Source of the DNA: Pinisolibacter aquiterrae
Lineage (GTDB): Bacteria > Pseudomonadota > Alphaproteobacteria > Rhizobiales > Ancalomicrobiaceae
DNA length: 64,000 bases
Reading direction: 5' to 3'
Assembly: GCF_019160155.1 (NCBI RefSeq)
Contig: NZ_JAFNIH010000023.1
Coordinates: 248,001-312,000 of the forward strand
Below, piece after piece: positions 9,242 to 18,589 of this stretch (position 1 is its first letter; each line of letters starts with the position of its first letter). Under the pieces are notes generated by a model. The model did not search any database, was not told where the DNA came from, and saw only the letters and a list, made by a program, of their open reading frames with translations. The translations under genes and the position numbers were made by a program.

Positions 9242-9670
9242 TCAGCGGCCCGGCAGCAGGCGCGCGAAGAAACCGGGGCCGAACCAGGCGGCCGGTCCGC
9301 TCGCGGTGGCGGCGCGGGTGACCCGCGAGGCCTGGAGACGGGCGAGGCGCTCGCGCCGTTGATCGGCGGGAAGCGGTGCGGTCTCGAATTCGATCATGGC
9401 GTCGAAGTCGCCGCGCGCCACGAACTTGCGTCCGCCCCGCAGCAACACGACGAAGAGGCGCTTTTCGGTCGAGCGGACACCCTCGCCGCGATCGCGCGCG
9501 GTCGGACCCTCGCCGGCCTCGGCGGCCCCGACGACCTCGTTCTCGAGGAACAGGTCCTCGACGTGCCCGTCGTTCGATCGCAGTCTGAGAAAGGCGCGCC
9601 CCGCCTCGGAATAGCGGATACGCGTGGTGTCTCTCTCGAAGTCCCCAGAGAGAATTTCGATCGTCGCCAT
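9242..9670 (-). CDS. Hypothetical protein of 142 residues
   Basis: Not recognised. The first about 85 residues read like a small all-beta domain, with alternating hydrophobics and the strand RLFVVLLRGGRKFVARGDFDA. This resembles the end of PH-like or GRAM-like bacterial domains, a loose resemblance only. The tail is Ala/Arg-rich and ends in WFGPGFFARLLPGR, which could be an amphipathic membrane-associating segment. No signal peptide. The ATG at 9668-9670 has a GGGGGGA stretch upstream. It stands alone downstream of the peptidoglycan-binding-domain gene with 275 nt between. Confidence 0.6.
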   Translation of the reverse strand: MATIEILSGDFERDTTRIRYSEAGRAFLRLRSNDGHVEDLFLENEVVGAAEAGEGPTARDRGEGVRSTEKRLFVVLLRGGRKFVARGDFDAMIEFETAPLPADQRRERLARLQASRVTRAATASGPAAWFGPGFFARLLPGR

Positions 9671-9856
9671 CGGATCAGTCCCCCCGAACCAGACCCCTGT
9701 CCGTACGCGGCCATACTAGCCTGCCCCATCGCGACACGTGAGGTGTGACGAAAGGACAACCCGGAAACTATCCACAGTTCGTCCACAGCGCAACCGAGGG
9801 ACATGCCGGAGGGGCAACAGTGATGCTGCGGTGCGAAACATGGTGAACGACGTGAA

Positions 9857-9889
9857 AAGAGGGCCGCCCCTTTCCGGGACGGCCCTCTT
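9857..9889 (-). terminator. Strong hairpin downstream of the peptidoglycan-binding-domain gene
   Basis: A 14-bp stem with one mismatch (9857-9870 with 9876-9889) and a 5-nt loop, followed on the minus strand by CTTTTCAC. It lies about 57 nt past the stop at 9946 and probably terminates that gene. Confidence 0.65.
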
Positions 9890-9945
9890 CATTTCGCGAT
9901 TCGTCGCGGGACGGCGGCGCCGGTGAACCCGGTCGCCTCTCGAGG

Positions 9946-10482
9946 TCAGGAGAACCAGCCCTTGACGGTGCCCCAGATCGACTTCGACGGCGCGGCCTCG
10001 CCGGCATCGGCGGTGGCGCCCGGCGCGGTCGGCAGGGCCTCGCCCGACGGGGTCGAGCCGGCCGGTGCCTCGGACTTGGCGACCTGATCAGCGGTCACGG
10101 TGCCGGCGAAGGCGGCGATCTTGGCGAGGGTGGCCGGGCCGGCGAAGCCGTCGGCGTCGAGGCCGTTCTTCTCCTGGAAGGCGACCACGGCGGCCTTGGT
10201 GCCCTTGCCGAAGATGCCGTCGGCGGCGAGGCCGAGCGCCTCCTGCAGCTTCTTGACGGCGGCGCCCTTGGTGCCGACGCCGAGCAGGACCAGTTCGCCG
10301 AGGCCCATGGCCATGAAGGTGTCGGGGCCGGCGATGCCGTCGGCGGCGAGGCCGTGGGCAGTCTGGAAGTCCTTCAGCGCCTTCTCGGTGCCGGAGCCGA
10401 ATTCGCCGTCGGCAGCGACGCCGAGCTTGGCCTGGAGGATCTTGACCGGCTCGCCGGAGACACCCTTACGCAGATAGGACAT
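9946..10482 (-). CDS. Tandem peptidoglycan-binding-domain protein without signal peptide
   Basis: 178 residues. Two consecutive PG_binding_1 repeats: about residues 6-58 (GEPVKILQAKLGVAADGEFG, then ALKDFQTAHGLAADGIAGP) and about 68-122 (AVKKLQEALGLAADGIFGKG, then AVVAFQEKNGLDADGFAGP). The rest is an Ala/Pro/Thr-rich linker ending in SIWGTVKGWFS. There is no signal peptide, transmembrane helix or catalytic domain, so how and whether it reaches the cell wall is unclear. The ATG at 10480-10482 has a clear GAGAGGAAG site, which argues against a missed upstream leader. The gene follows parC by 173 nt on the same strand. Confidence 0.82.
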   Translation of the reverse strand: MSYLRKGVSGEPVKILQAKLGVAADGEFGSGTEKALKDFQTAHGLAADGIAGPDTFMAMGLGELVLLGVGTKGAAVKKLQEALGLAADGIFGKGTKAAVVAFQEKNGLDADGFAGPATLAKIAAFAGTVTADQVAKSEAPAGSTPSGEALPTAPGATADAGEAAPSKSIWGTVKGWFS

Positions 10483-10655
10483 GGTTTGCTTCCTCTCTTC
10501 GGCGCGCGCGTCGGGCCCGCGCATCCCTGCCGACCGCGTCTCCCCGCGCCTTTCGGCGGGGGCGGCCGGTTCGTCGCATCTTATCGCAGCGTCCTGTTAC
10601 GGGCATACGTCGTGCGTGTTTCTTCCGCCCGGCCACGACGTCGCAATCGGCGGGA

Positions 10656-12941
10656 TCAGCCGTTGTCGAAGCGATTGGTCTTGGGGAAGCCGTTGGGCGG
10701 CAGGCGCCCGGCGTCGCCGCGATTGCCGAGCCAGTCGCTCAACTCCGTCAGGGAACGGACATAGGCGCGGCCGGCGCTGTCGGTCCAGGTGAGCCCGGTC
10801 TCGCCGACGAAGCACTTCAGCGAGGCGATGCCGCCGTCGCGGTACTTCTGGAGCCGGACGCCGGCGCCCCGCGTCATCTCCGGTACCTGCGCGAGCGGGA
10901 ACACCAGCATCTTGCGATTGTCGCCGATGACCGCGACATGGCTCGCCCCCTCGGGCACCTCGACGCAGAGCCGCGCCTCGTCGCCGGCGGCGACGTTGAG
11001 CACCTGCTTGCCCTTGCGGGTCTGGGCCATCACCTCGTTCTCGGCGACGACGAAGCCGCGCCCGGACTTGGCGACGGTCAGAAGACGGCGACCGGGGACG
11101 TGGACGAAGACGTCGAGCACGTCCTGGTCCTGATCCATGTCGCACTGGAGGCGGATCGGCTCGCCGTGGCCGCGGCCGCCCGGCAGTTTCGAGGCCTCGA
11201 GGGTGAAGAAGCGGCCGCCGGTCGAAAAGACGATCAGCTTGTCGGTGGTCTCGGCCTTGAAGGCGATGCGCAGCTTGTCGCCCTGCTTGAACTCGAGCCG
11301 CGAGAGATCGTCGATGTGGCCCTTGAGGGTGCGCACCCAGCCCTTCTCGGTGACGACGACGGTGATCGGCTCGCGCTCGATCATCGCCATCTCGACCGCC
11401 GCCGTGTCGTGATCGGGGGCGTCGGCGAAGGTGGTGCGACGCTTGCCGAGCGGGGTCTCGGGGCCGAACTTCGCGGCGACCCGGCGGATGCCGCGCGCCA
11501 CGATCTTCCACTGCTTCTCCTCGGAGGCGAGCAGGGCGCGGATCTGGGCGGCTTCCTCGGTGAGTTCGTCGAACTCCTTGCGGATCTCGAATTCCTCGAG
11601 CTTGCGCAGGTTCTTCAGGCGCATGTCGAGGATGGCCTGGGCCTGGACGTCGGTGATGGAGAAACGCTCCATCAGGACCGGCTTCGGCTCGTCCTCGGTG
11701 CGGATGATGTGGATCACCTCGTCGAGATTGAGATAGGCGACGAGGAGCCCGCCGAGGATCTCGAGCCGCTTCTCGATCTGAGCGAGACGGTGCTCGGAGC
11801 GGCGGACGAGGACGTCCTTCTGATGATCGAGCCACTGGACGAGCACGTCCTTGAGGCCGAGCACGCCGGGGATCGTGCCCTTGGAGAGCACGTTCATGTT
11901 GAGAGAGATGCGGCACTCGAGTTCGGTGAGCTTGAACAGGCTCTCCATCAGGAGCTCGGGCGAGACGTTGCGCGACTTCGGCACCAGGACGATGCGGACG
12001 TCCTCGGTCGATTCGTCGCGCACGTCCTCGAGCAGCGGCGCCTTCTTCTCGTTGATGAGGTCGGCGAGCTTCTCGATCAGGCGGCTCTTGGCGACCTGAT
12101 AGGGGATCTCGGTGACCACCACCTGCCACATGCCGCGCTCGAGATCCTCCTTCTCCCAGCGGGCGCGCAGGCGGAAGCCGCCACGGCCGCTGCGATAGCT
12201 CTCGAGGATCGAGGACTTCGATTCGACGATGATGCCGCCGGTCGGGAAGTCGGGGCCGGGGACCAGCGCGACCAGATCCTCGATCGGAGTGTCGGGCTTC
12301 TCGATCAGCCGCAGCGCCGCCTGGCAGAGCTCGTGGGCGTTGTGCGGCGGGATCGAAGTCGCCATGCCCACGGCGATGCCGGAGGAGCCGTTGGCGAGGA
12401 GATTGGGGAAGGCGCCGGGCAGGACCACCGGCTCGTCTTCCGAGCCGTCGTAGTTGGGCCGGAAGTCGACCGCGTCCTCGTCGAGGCCTTCCAGAATGAG
12501 GATGGCGACGTCGGTCAGGCGGGCCTCGGTGTAGCGCATGGCGGCGGCATTGTCGCCGTCGATGTTGCCGAAGTTGCCCTGGCCGTCGACCAGCGGATAG
12601 CGCTGGGCGAAATCCTGGGCGAGGCGGACCATCGCCTCGTAGACCGCCTGATCGCCGTGCGGATGATATTTGCCGATGACGTCGCCGACGACGCGGGCGC
12701 ATTTCTTGAAGGCGGCGTCGGGGGCGAGGCGCAGCTCGCGCATGGCGTAGAGGAGGCGCCGATGGACCGGCTTCAGACCGTCGCGCACGTCGGGCAGGGC
12801 CCGGTGCATGATGGTCGAGAGGGCGTAGGCGAGATAGCGCTCCTCGAGCGCGTCGCGCAGATTGACCGGCAACACTTCGCCGCCGGGCCCCGAACCATCG
12901 TCTTCACCATCGCCCGAGGGCGGAATCACGCGCTTTCCCAT
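10656..12941 (-). CDS. parC: DNA topoisomerase IV subunit A
   Basis: Breakage-reunion subunit that with ParE decatenates daughter chromosomes. 761 residues. Winged-helix/tower region at the N-terminus with [12 protein letters not shown] (about 56-67), the QRDR segment [15 protein letters not shown] (90-104) and active-site Tyr137 in [12 protein letters not shown]. The C-terminal half holds the beta-pinwheel repeats (such as GWVRTLKGH and [13 protein letters not shown]). It is about the length of ParC, shorter than GyrA, and lacks a GyrA box. Position 98, equivalent to the fluoroquinolone-relevant Ser of E. coli ParC, is Gln. Start ATG at 12939-12941; it follows the ThrE-type exporter genes by 64 nt. 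Confidence 0.94.
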   Translation of the reverse strand: MGKRVIPPSGDGEDDGSGPGGEVLPVNLRDALEERYLAYALSTIMHRALPDVRDGLKPVHRRLLYAMRELRLAPDAAFKKCARVVGDVIGKYHPHGDQAVYEAMVRLAQDFAQRYPLVDGQGNFGNIDGDNAAAMRYTEARLTDVAILILEGLDEDAVDFRPNYDGSEDEPVVLPGAFPNLLANGSSGIAVGMATSIPPHNAHELCQAALRLIEKPDTPIEDLVALVPGPDFPTGGIIVESKSSILESYRSGRGGFRLRARWEKEDLERGMWQVVVTEIPYQVAKSRLIEKLADLINEKKAPLLEDVRDESTEDVRIVLVPKSRNVSPELLMESLFKLTELECRISLNMNVLSKGTIPGVLGLKDVLVQWLDHQKDVLVRRSEHRLAQIEKRLEILGGLLVAYLNLDEVIHIIRTEDEPKPVLMERFSITDVQAQAILDMRLKNLRKLEEFEIRKEFDELTEEAAQIRALLASEEKQWKIVARGIRRVAAKFGPETPLGKRRTTFADAPDHDTAAVEMAMIEREPITVVVTEKGWVRTLKGHIDDLSRLEFKQGDKLRIAFKAETTDKLIVFSTGGRFFTLEASKLPGGRGHGEPIRLQCDMDQDQDVLDVFVHVPGRRLLTVAKSGRGFVVAENEVMAQTRKGKQVLNVAAGDEARLCVEVPEGASHVAVIGDNRKMLVFPLAQVPEMTRGAGVRLQKYRDGGIASLKCFVGETGLTWTDSAGRAYVRSLTELSDWLGNRGDAGRLPPNGFPKTNRFDNG

Positions 12942-13005
12942 GGCACGAGTTAGCCCGGAGGAGCGGTTCGGGGCAAGGGCGCGGCCGCCCGGCGGGCCGG
13001 GTAAG

Positions 13006-13494
13006 TCACAGCCGTCCCGGCCGAACCAGATGGACGGGGATGGCGAGACCGGCGCCGATCGCCCCGAGCGTGAAGATCACGCGCAGCAGCGCCTGGATCG
13101 ACTGGAACACCGTCGCCTCGACCCCGACCGCGTCGGGGGACGTCAGGGCGAAGAAGCCGAGCAGGGCCTGACCGAAGAAGGCGCCGGGAATCATCGGAAT
13201 GCAGCCGGCGAGCGCGATCGTCTCGGTGGCGGCGCCGAGGCGGCGGCGGAACACCAGGGCGAGCGAGCCGGTGGCGACGGCGGCGGCGAAGGAGGCCGCC
13301 TCGAGGCTCCAGCGGGCATCGAGCCCGAGGGTGCGGATCGCCAGGGCGACGGCGCCGAAGCCGGTCGCCCAGGCGAGGCAGCGCGGGCCGAAGTTGAAGA
13401 GGACGCCGAAGCCGCAGGCGGCGACGGCGCCGAAGAAGGCCTGATGGAGCACGTGCAGCGCGGGCGCGGCGAGAGGCGCGAGATCGATCGTCAC
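13006..13494 (-). CDS. Threonine/serine exporter, ThrE C-terminal-type subunit
   Basis: 162 residues, almost entirely hydrophobic with about four membrane segments and the [13 protein letters not shown] motif characteristic of the DUF3815/ThrE_2 half of threonine/serine exporters. Initiates at GTG 13492-13494 inside the stop of the upstream subunit (GTGA, 4-nt overlap), so the two halves are translationally coupled and probably form one complex. Predicted inner-membrane export of small neutral amino acids; the substrate is inferred from the family. Confidence 0.85.
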   Translation of the reverse strand: MTIDLAPLAAPALHVLHQAFFGAVAACGFGVLFNFGPRCLAWATGFGAVALAIRTLGLDARWSLEAASFAAAVATGSLALVFRRRLGAATETIALAGCIPMIPGAFFGQALLGFFALTSPDAVGVEATVFQSIQALLRVIFTLGAIGAGLAIPVHLVRPGRL

Positions 13495-14288
13495 AGGGTC
13501 ACTCCCATCAGCGCGAGCGCGAGCCAGATGCCGGCGGAGGCGAAGACCATCACCATGATCACCCAGACCGCGCGGGCGCTGCCGACGGTCGGGAACCCGT
13601 CCATGATGTCGGTCTGGGCATTGGTGGCGGGCACGCCGGGGACGAGGAGGAGGATCGAGGCCATCATCGCCATGGCGACGGTCGAAGACCCCACCGTCCG
13701 CGCGCCGATGCCGCCGAGGGTCGCCGCGACGAAGGCGATGATGCCGACCACCACGAAGACGTTGACGCCGGCGGACAAGAGCCGATGGCGCAGTTCCTGG
13801 CCGAGGGCGCCGGCGACCAGCACCGGCAGGAAGGCCGCCCAATCGATGCCGAGCAGCCGGCCGAAGGCGGCGCAGGCCGTGCCGGTGGCGACGGCGACCA
13901 GCCAACTCGGATGGCGCGGCGTCTCGCGCAACAGCCGGTCGATCTCGCCGTGGACGGACGCGGGGACGAAGCCGCCGCCGCCGACCCGGCCGGCGAGCCG
14001 GCGCACCTCGGTGTCGAGGCGCTGATTGACGCCGAGGCGGCCGACCGAACTCATCCGGGTGATCGTGTTCTCCCCGGCGCTGACGGTGATCGAGAGCGAG
14101 GCGTAGCCCGAGCGCAGGCCGACGTCCTCGGCGCCGAGGCCGCGCGCGACGGCGGCGCAGACGTCGTGGACGGCGCGGACGTTGGCGCCGCTCTCCATGG
14201 CGACGCGGCCGGCCCGCAGGGCCGCGTTGGCGATCTTCTCGAGATCGCGATGCCGCGTGATCACCGGATCGTCCTCGCCTTCCCGCAT
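13491..14288 (-). CDS. Threonine/serine exporter, ThrE N-terminal-type subunit
   Basis: 265 residues. The hydrophilic N-terminal domain has the family pattern ALRAGRVAMESGANVRAVHD (about 18-37) and ITVSAGENTITRM, followed by five or so transmembrane segments and LLLVPGVPATNAQTDIMDGF near residue 220. This is the DUF1212/ThrE_1 half; the partner half is encoded directly downstream with a GTGA overlap. The chosen ATG at 14286-14288 follows a GGGAGA site; the open frame to 14396 is less likely. Confidence 0.86.
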   Translation of the reverse strand: MREGEDDPVITRHRDLEKIANAALRAGRVAMESGANVRAVHDVCAAVARGLGAEDVGLRSGYASLSITVSAGENTITRMSSVGRLGVNQRLDTEVRRLAGRVGGGGFVPASVHGEIDRLLRETPRHPSWLVAVATGTACAAFGRLLGIDWAAFLPVLVAGALGQELRHRLLSAGVNVFVVVGIIAFVAATLGGIGARTVGSSTVAMAMMASILLLVPGVPATNAQTDIMDGFPTVGSARAVWVIMVMVFASAGIWLALALMGVTL

Positions 14289-14418
14289 GCCGCATCTCCC
14301 GGAGCATGAAGCCGCCCGCCGCGACGAACCGTCGAAGAGAACGTGCATCGGCGGCAAACGGGCGACTTTCGTCTTACGCCAAAGGTCTGAAAACACAATC
14401 GGTATTTCCCTCGATGCG

Positions 14419-14479
14419 GCAGTGCGAAAGTCGACATAGTCGAAGAATCGGTCGTTTCGCGACGACCATATTGCACTGC
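14419..14479 (+). promoter_or_regulatory. Possible three-way-junction leader RNA upstream of the transporter gene
   Basis: The sequence can fold into a closing stem of 7 bp (14419-14425 with 14473-14479) that encloses two perfect hairpins: TCGAC-ATA-GTCGA (14431-14443) and GGTCGT-TTCGCG-ACGACC (14450-14467). It ends 42 nt before the transporter ATG. I do not match it to a named riboswitch class, and whether it is transcribed is unknown. Confidence 0.25.
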
Positions 14480-14521
14480 GGCAGCTCAGAGCTCCGTCAC
14501 GAGCCTACCCGGGGGTCCGAC

Positions 14522-16216
14522 ATGATCTGGCATTTCATCACCGGCATGTCCGGCGTGGCGCTCGCCGTGATGGCCCTGTCGATCATCGGCACCTTCGGGC
14601 TGATGCTGGGGCGCGTGACCGTCAAGGGCGCGGGCCTGGGGATCGGCGGCGTGCTCTTCGCCGGGCTGGTGGTCGGCGACATCGCCAGCCGGCTGGGGCT
14701 GCATCTCGAGGCCGAGGTGCTCGACTTCGTGCGCGAGTTCGGCCTGATCCTCTTCGTCTACACGATCGGCATCCAGGTCGGCCCCGGCTTCTTCACGGCG
14801 CTGAAGAAGTCCGGTCTGAAGCTCAATCTGATCGCCGCGACGATCGTCGTCTCCGGCGCGATCACGGCCGGGCTGATCCACGTCTTCGCCGGCGTGCCGC
14901 TGCCGGCGATCCTCGGCGTCCTCTCGGGCGCGGTCACCAACACGCCGTCGCTCGGCGCGGCGCAGCAGGTGTTGCGCGACATGGGCCTTCCCGGCAGCGA
15001 CGTCGGGCTGACCGGCCTCGGCTATGCCGTCGCCTATCCGTTCGGCATCGTCGGCATTCTCCTGACGATGATGGCCGTGCGCAGCGTCTTCCGCATCGAT
15101 CCGGAGCGGGTCGCCAAGGAATTCGAGGCGAGGCGCCGGCAGGAGGTCGCCTCGATCGGCACGCTCGACGTCGAAGTGACGATCGAGGCGCTCGCCGATC
15201 GCACCATCTCGCAGTTGCCCGGGCTCGACGCCGGCGACGTCGTGGTCTCCCGCCTGATGCGCGCCGGCCAGCTGCGCGTGCCGCACGACACCACCTGGGT
15301 CGACGTCGGCGACGTGCTGCATCTGGTCGGGCCGACGGAGCGGCTCCGCGAGGTCGCGGCCGGGCTCGGCACCGTCCACGGCGTGCCGCTCACCACCAAG
15401 GGCACCGATCTCACCTGGGAGCGCATCGTCGTCACCTCCGACCACGTGCTCGGCCAGTCGATCGCCGCGCTCAATCTCGAGGGCCGCTTCGACGTGCGCA
15501 TCTCCCGCGTCGTGCGCACCGGCGTCGAACTGGTGGCGCCGCCGGCGCTGAAGCTCCAGTTCGGCGACATTCTCAACGTGATCGGCCGCCGCGAGGACCT
15601 CGAGAAGGTCGCCGGCTTCGTCGGCAATTCGGAACAGCGTCTGAAGGAGTTCGATCCGATCCCGATGTTCATCGGCATCGCCTTCGGCATCGCGCTGGGG
15701 TCGATCGACCTCTCCTTCGGCCTGCTCGGCAGCGCGCCGATCAAGCTCGGGCTCGCCGGCGGGCCGCTGCTCGCGGCGATCATCCTGTCGCGGGTGGGTC
15801 ACGTCGGCTCGTTCGTCTGGTTCATGCCGCCGATCGCCAACCACGCCCTGCGCGAACTCGGCATCGTGCTGTTCCTGGCGGTGGTCGGCTTCAAGTCCGG
15901 CGCCCATTTCCTGGACACGCTCACCAACGGCGACGGTCTCTCCTGGGTCGCCTGGGGCGCGCTGATCACGCTGGTGCCGCTGATGGTCACCGCCTTCGTC
16001 GCCAAGACGATTCTGAAGGTCGACTATCTCACCTTGTGCGGCGTGCTCTCCGGATCGATGACCGACCCGCCGGCGCTCGCCTTCGCCAACGCCATGGCGC
16101 GGAACTCCGAGGCGCAGTCGCTCGCCTATGCCACGGTCTATCCGTTGGTGATGGGCCTGCGCATCCTCTCGCCGCAGATCCTGGCGCTGATCCTGGTCGG
16201 CAGCGGTCTGGGCTGA
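14522..16216 (+). CDS. YidE/YbjL-type transporter of the aspartate:alanine exchanger family, with RCK_C domains
   Basis: 564 residues. Two membrane halves (about residues 1-175 and 380-564), each an AspT/YidE/YbjL antiporter duplication domain: first half with GLILFVYTIGIQVGPGFF and SGAVTNTPSLGAAQQVL, second half with GIVLFLAVVGFKSG and SGSMTDPPALAFA. Between them are two TrkA-C (RCK_C) domains, about 200-280 and 290-370, with IGRREDLEKVAGFVG at the end. These may bind a regulatory ligand. The substrate is unknown; family members exchange carboxylates or amino acids. Start is the ATG at 14522 after a GGGGG stretch. A foldable element precedes the gene. Confidence 0.87.
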   Translation: MIWHFITGMSGVALAVMALSIIGTFGLMLGRVTVKGAGLGIGGVLFAGLVVGDIASRLGLHLEAEVLDFVREFGLILFVYTIGIQVGPGFFTALKKSGLKLNLIAATIVVSGAITAGLIHVFAGVPLPAILGVLSGAVTNTPSLGAAQQVLRDMGLPGSDVGLTGLGYAVAYPFGIVGILLTMMAVRSVFRIDPERVAKEFEARRRQEVASIGTLDVEVTIEALADRTISQLPGLDAGDVVVSRLMRAGQLRVPHDTTWVDVGDVLHLVGPTERLREVAAGLGTVHGVPLTTKGTDLTWERIVVTSDHVLGQSIAALNLEGRFDVRISRVVRTGVELVAPPALKLQFGDILNVIGRREDLEKVAGFVGNSEQRLKEFDPIPMFIGIAFGIALGSIDLSFGLLGSAPIKLGLAGGPLLAAIILSRVGHVGSFVWFMPPIANHALRELGIVLFLAVVGFKSGAHFLDTLTNGDGLSWVAWGALITLVPLMVTAFVAKTILKVDYLTLCGVLSGSMTDPPALAFANAMARNSEAQSLAYATVYPLVMGLRILSPQILALILVGSGLG

Positions 16217-16363
16217 GCCCCGGACCGCTCCCTTTCCTTGATGTCGCGTGACGTTACGGAATACCTGCGACCATTTACGATTGTTCAATCATACGAATCG
16301 AGATTGGCGGGATGTGCCGGTCGGGTAATTCTCGACGAACAACGACGTTTCGCGAGTCGCTTC

Positions 16364-18586
16364 ATGGTTTCATCCCTCTCCGGACCGCCCCACGCCCCTG
16401 CCGCCGCCCCGGCGGACGGGGGCGATCGGGCGAACCTCGAGTTCGGGCGGACGGTGATCGAGCGCTTGGACACGCCGGTCTGGCTGTTCGACATCGACCG
16501 GGCGCGGGTGGTCTGGGCCAATCCCTCGGGCCTTCGGATGTGGCGGGCGGAGAGCCTCGAGGATCTCGTCGCGCGTGACATGAGCGCCGACATGTCGGCC
16601 TCGGTGCGGGCGCGGCTCCGGCAATACCGCGCCGACTTCGAGCGCAACGACGCGCGGTTCTCGGAGGTGTGGACCCTCTATCCGGCGGGCGTGCCGACCA
16701 CGCTCCGGGTGATCTTCTCCGGCCATCGTCTCGACGACGGTCGCATGGGGATGCTGTGCGAGGCGCTCGCCGAGATCAACGACACGCCGGAGCGGCTGCG
16801 CAGCGCCGAAGCGCTGTTGCACACGCCGGTAATGATCACGCTCTACGATCCGCGCGGACGCGCCCTCTATCGCAATCCCGCCTCGCGGCAGGCCCGCGCG
16901 CGCGGCGGCGAGGCGTTCTCCGACCGTTTCGTCGACCCCGCCGATCACGAGCGGATCGTCGAGGCGCTGCGGACGAGCGGCACCGCCCTGACGCAGGCCC
17001 GGGTGACCACCGCCCAGGGCCATCGCTGGCACGAAATCTCGGCGCGCCACTGCCACGACGCGGTGAGCGGTCTGCCCGCGCTGCTGGTCAGCGAGACGGA
17101 CGTCACCGGCCACAAGGCGGCCGAGGCGCAGGTGCGCTATCTCGCCGAGCACGACACGCTGACCGGCCTGCCCAACCGCTCCGTGATCGCGCCGGAGATC
17201 GCCCGGCGGCTCGCCGCGGCCGACCGTGACGGCAGCCGGGTGGCGATCCTCTTCGTCGACCTCGACCGCTTCAAGACGATCAACGATTCGCTCGGCCATC
17301 CGGTCGGCGACGGGCTCCTGGTGGCGGTGTCGCGGCGGCTCGCCGAGGCGGTCCGGGCGGAGGACTTCCTGGCGCGGCTCGGCGGCGACGAATTCCTGGT
17401 GTGTCTGTCGCTCGCCGACGACGAGAACCGGGCGGCGGCGGTCGCGCGGCGGATCCTCGAGGTGCTCGATCGTCCCTTACGGATCGGCGACCTCGACCTC
17501 TCGGTCACCGCCTCGATCGGCATCAGCCTCTATCCGCGCGACGGGCGCGACCTCGACACCTTGATGCGCCACGCGGATCTGGCGATGTACAACGCCAAGA
17601 CGCTCGGCTGCGCGCGCTGGGAGGTCTTCACCCAGGCCATGAAGGCGGAGGTCGAGGCGCAGCTGATGTTGGAATCGAGCCTGCGGCGGGCGCTCGAGTT
17701 CGGCGAGTTCGAGGTCTATTACCAGCCGCGGCTGGAGATCGGCAGCGAGCGGATCGTCGGCACCGAGGCGCTGCTGCGCTGGCATCATCCGACGCTCGGG
17801 CTCGTGCTGCCCGGCGCCTTCATTCCCTTCGCCGAGAAGACCGGCCTGATCGATCGCATCGGCGCCTGCGTGCTGCGCGAGGCGGCGCTGCAACAGCGCG
17901 CCTGGGCGGCGGAGGGGCACGACATCTCGGTCTCGGTCAATCTCTCGGCGCGGCAGTTCCGCGACCCGCGCCTCGCCGGCATCGTCGCCGACGTGGTGAC
18001 GGAGACCGGGTGCGATCCGCGGCTCCTGCAGATCGAGATCACCGAATCGATGCTGATGGGCAACGACGAGACCTCGGCGGCGACCCTGCGCGCGCTCGCC
18101 GATCTCGGTCTCTCCATCGCCATCGACGACTTCGGCACCGGCTATTCCAATCTCGGGACGATCCAGCGCCATCCGATCGACACGCTCAAGATCGACCGCT
18201 CCTTCGTCGCCACGCTGGAGACGCGGCCGGCGCTGGCCGAGCTGATCATCGGCATGTGCCGCCTGCTCGACATGAAGATCGTCGCCGAGGGGGTGGAGAC
18301 CGAGGAACAGCTCGCCTGGCTCAAGGCACGCAATTGTCACGAGTACCAGGGCTATCTGTTCTGCCCGGCGATCCCGGCCGACGACTTCGCGGAGCTGCTG
18401 CGCCGGCAGCGGGAGATCCTCTCGGCCGGCGGCGACCGCGACGCGCGCTCGCCGCTGTGGGATCTGGTGCCGCTCGTCAAGCGCGCCTGCGACGTCGACT
18501 GGTCCTCGCCGAGCGCCCCGTCCAAGGTGCGGCGACTGGAGATCGGCGGCGCCGTCGAGGCCTTCGTCCGGCGCGACCGCGACTGA
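16364..18586 (+). CDS. PAS-GGDEF-EAL cyclic-di-GMP signalling protein
   Basis: 740 residues from the chosen ATG at 16364. Two PAS-like segments (about 25-130 and 140-250), then a diguanylate cyclase domain with intact GGDEF at about residue 340 and an RAED I-site five residues before it. Next is a phosphodiesterase domain with EALLRW (about 468), VNLSARQF, IEITES, DDFGTGYSNL, KIDRSF and AEGVETEEQ, all catalytic blocks present. Both activities are therefore possible; PAS sensing may choose between them. No transmembrane segment, so cytoplasmic. The open frame extends to 16238, but that part is AT-rich and looks like promoter. It converges with recO, 3 nt between stops. Confidence 0.9.
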   Translation: MVSSLSGPPHAPAAAPADGGDRANLEFGRTVIERLDTPVWLFDIDRARVVWANPSGLRMWRAESLEDLVARDMSADMSASVRARLRQYRADFERNDARFSEVWTLYPAGVPTTLRVIFSGHRLDDGRMGMLCEALAEINDTPERLRSAEALLHTPVMITLYDPRGRALYRNPASRQARARGGEAFSDRFVDPADHERIVEALRTSGTALTQARVTTAQGHRWHEISARHCHDAVSGLPALLVSETDVTGHKAAEAQVRYLAEHDTLTGLPNRSVIAPEIARRLAAADRDGSRVAILFVDLDRFKTINDSLGHPVGDGLLVAVSRRLAEAVRAEDFLARLGGDEFLVCLSLADDENRAAAVARRILEVLDRPLRIGDLDLSVTASIGISLYPRDGRDLDTLMRHADLAMYNAKTLGCARWEVFTQAMKAEVEAQLMLESSLRRALEFGEFEVYYQPRLEIGSERIVGTEALLRWHHPTLGLVLPGAFIPFAEKTGLIDRIGACVLREAALQQRAWAAEGHDISVSVNLSARQFRDPRLAGIVADVVTETGCDPRLLQIEITESMLMGNDETSAATLRALADLGLSIAIDDFGTGYSNLGTIQRHPIDTLKIDRSFVATLETRPALAELIIGMCRLLDMKIVAEGVETEEQLAWLKARNCHEYQGYLFCPAIPADDFAELLRRQREILSAGGDRDARSPLWDLVPLVKRACDVDWSSPSAPSKVRRLEIGGAVEAFVRRDRD

Positions 18587-18589
18587 CCG

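Noticed and set aside
12862-14025. 387-residue plus-strand frame
   Set aside because: Antisense to the ThrE-type exporter genes; the apparent Gly/Arg repeats come from GC-rich codons.
14486-16288. 600-residue minus-strand frame
   Set aside because: Antisense to the transporter gene, rich in Asp/Arg/His/Gln as expected for an antisense artefact.
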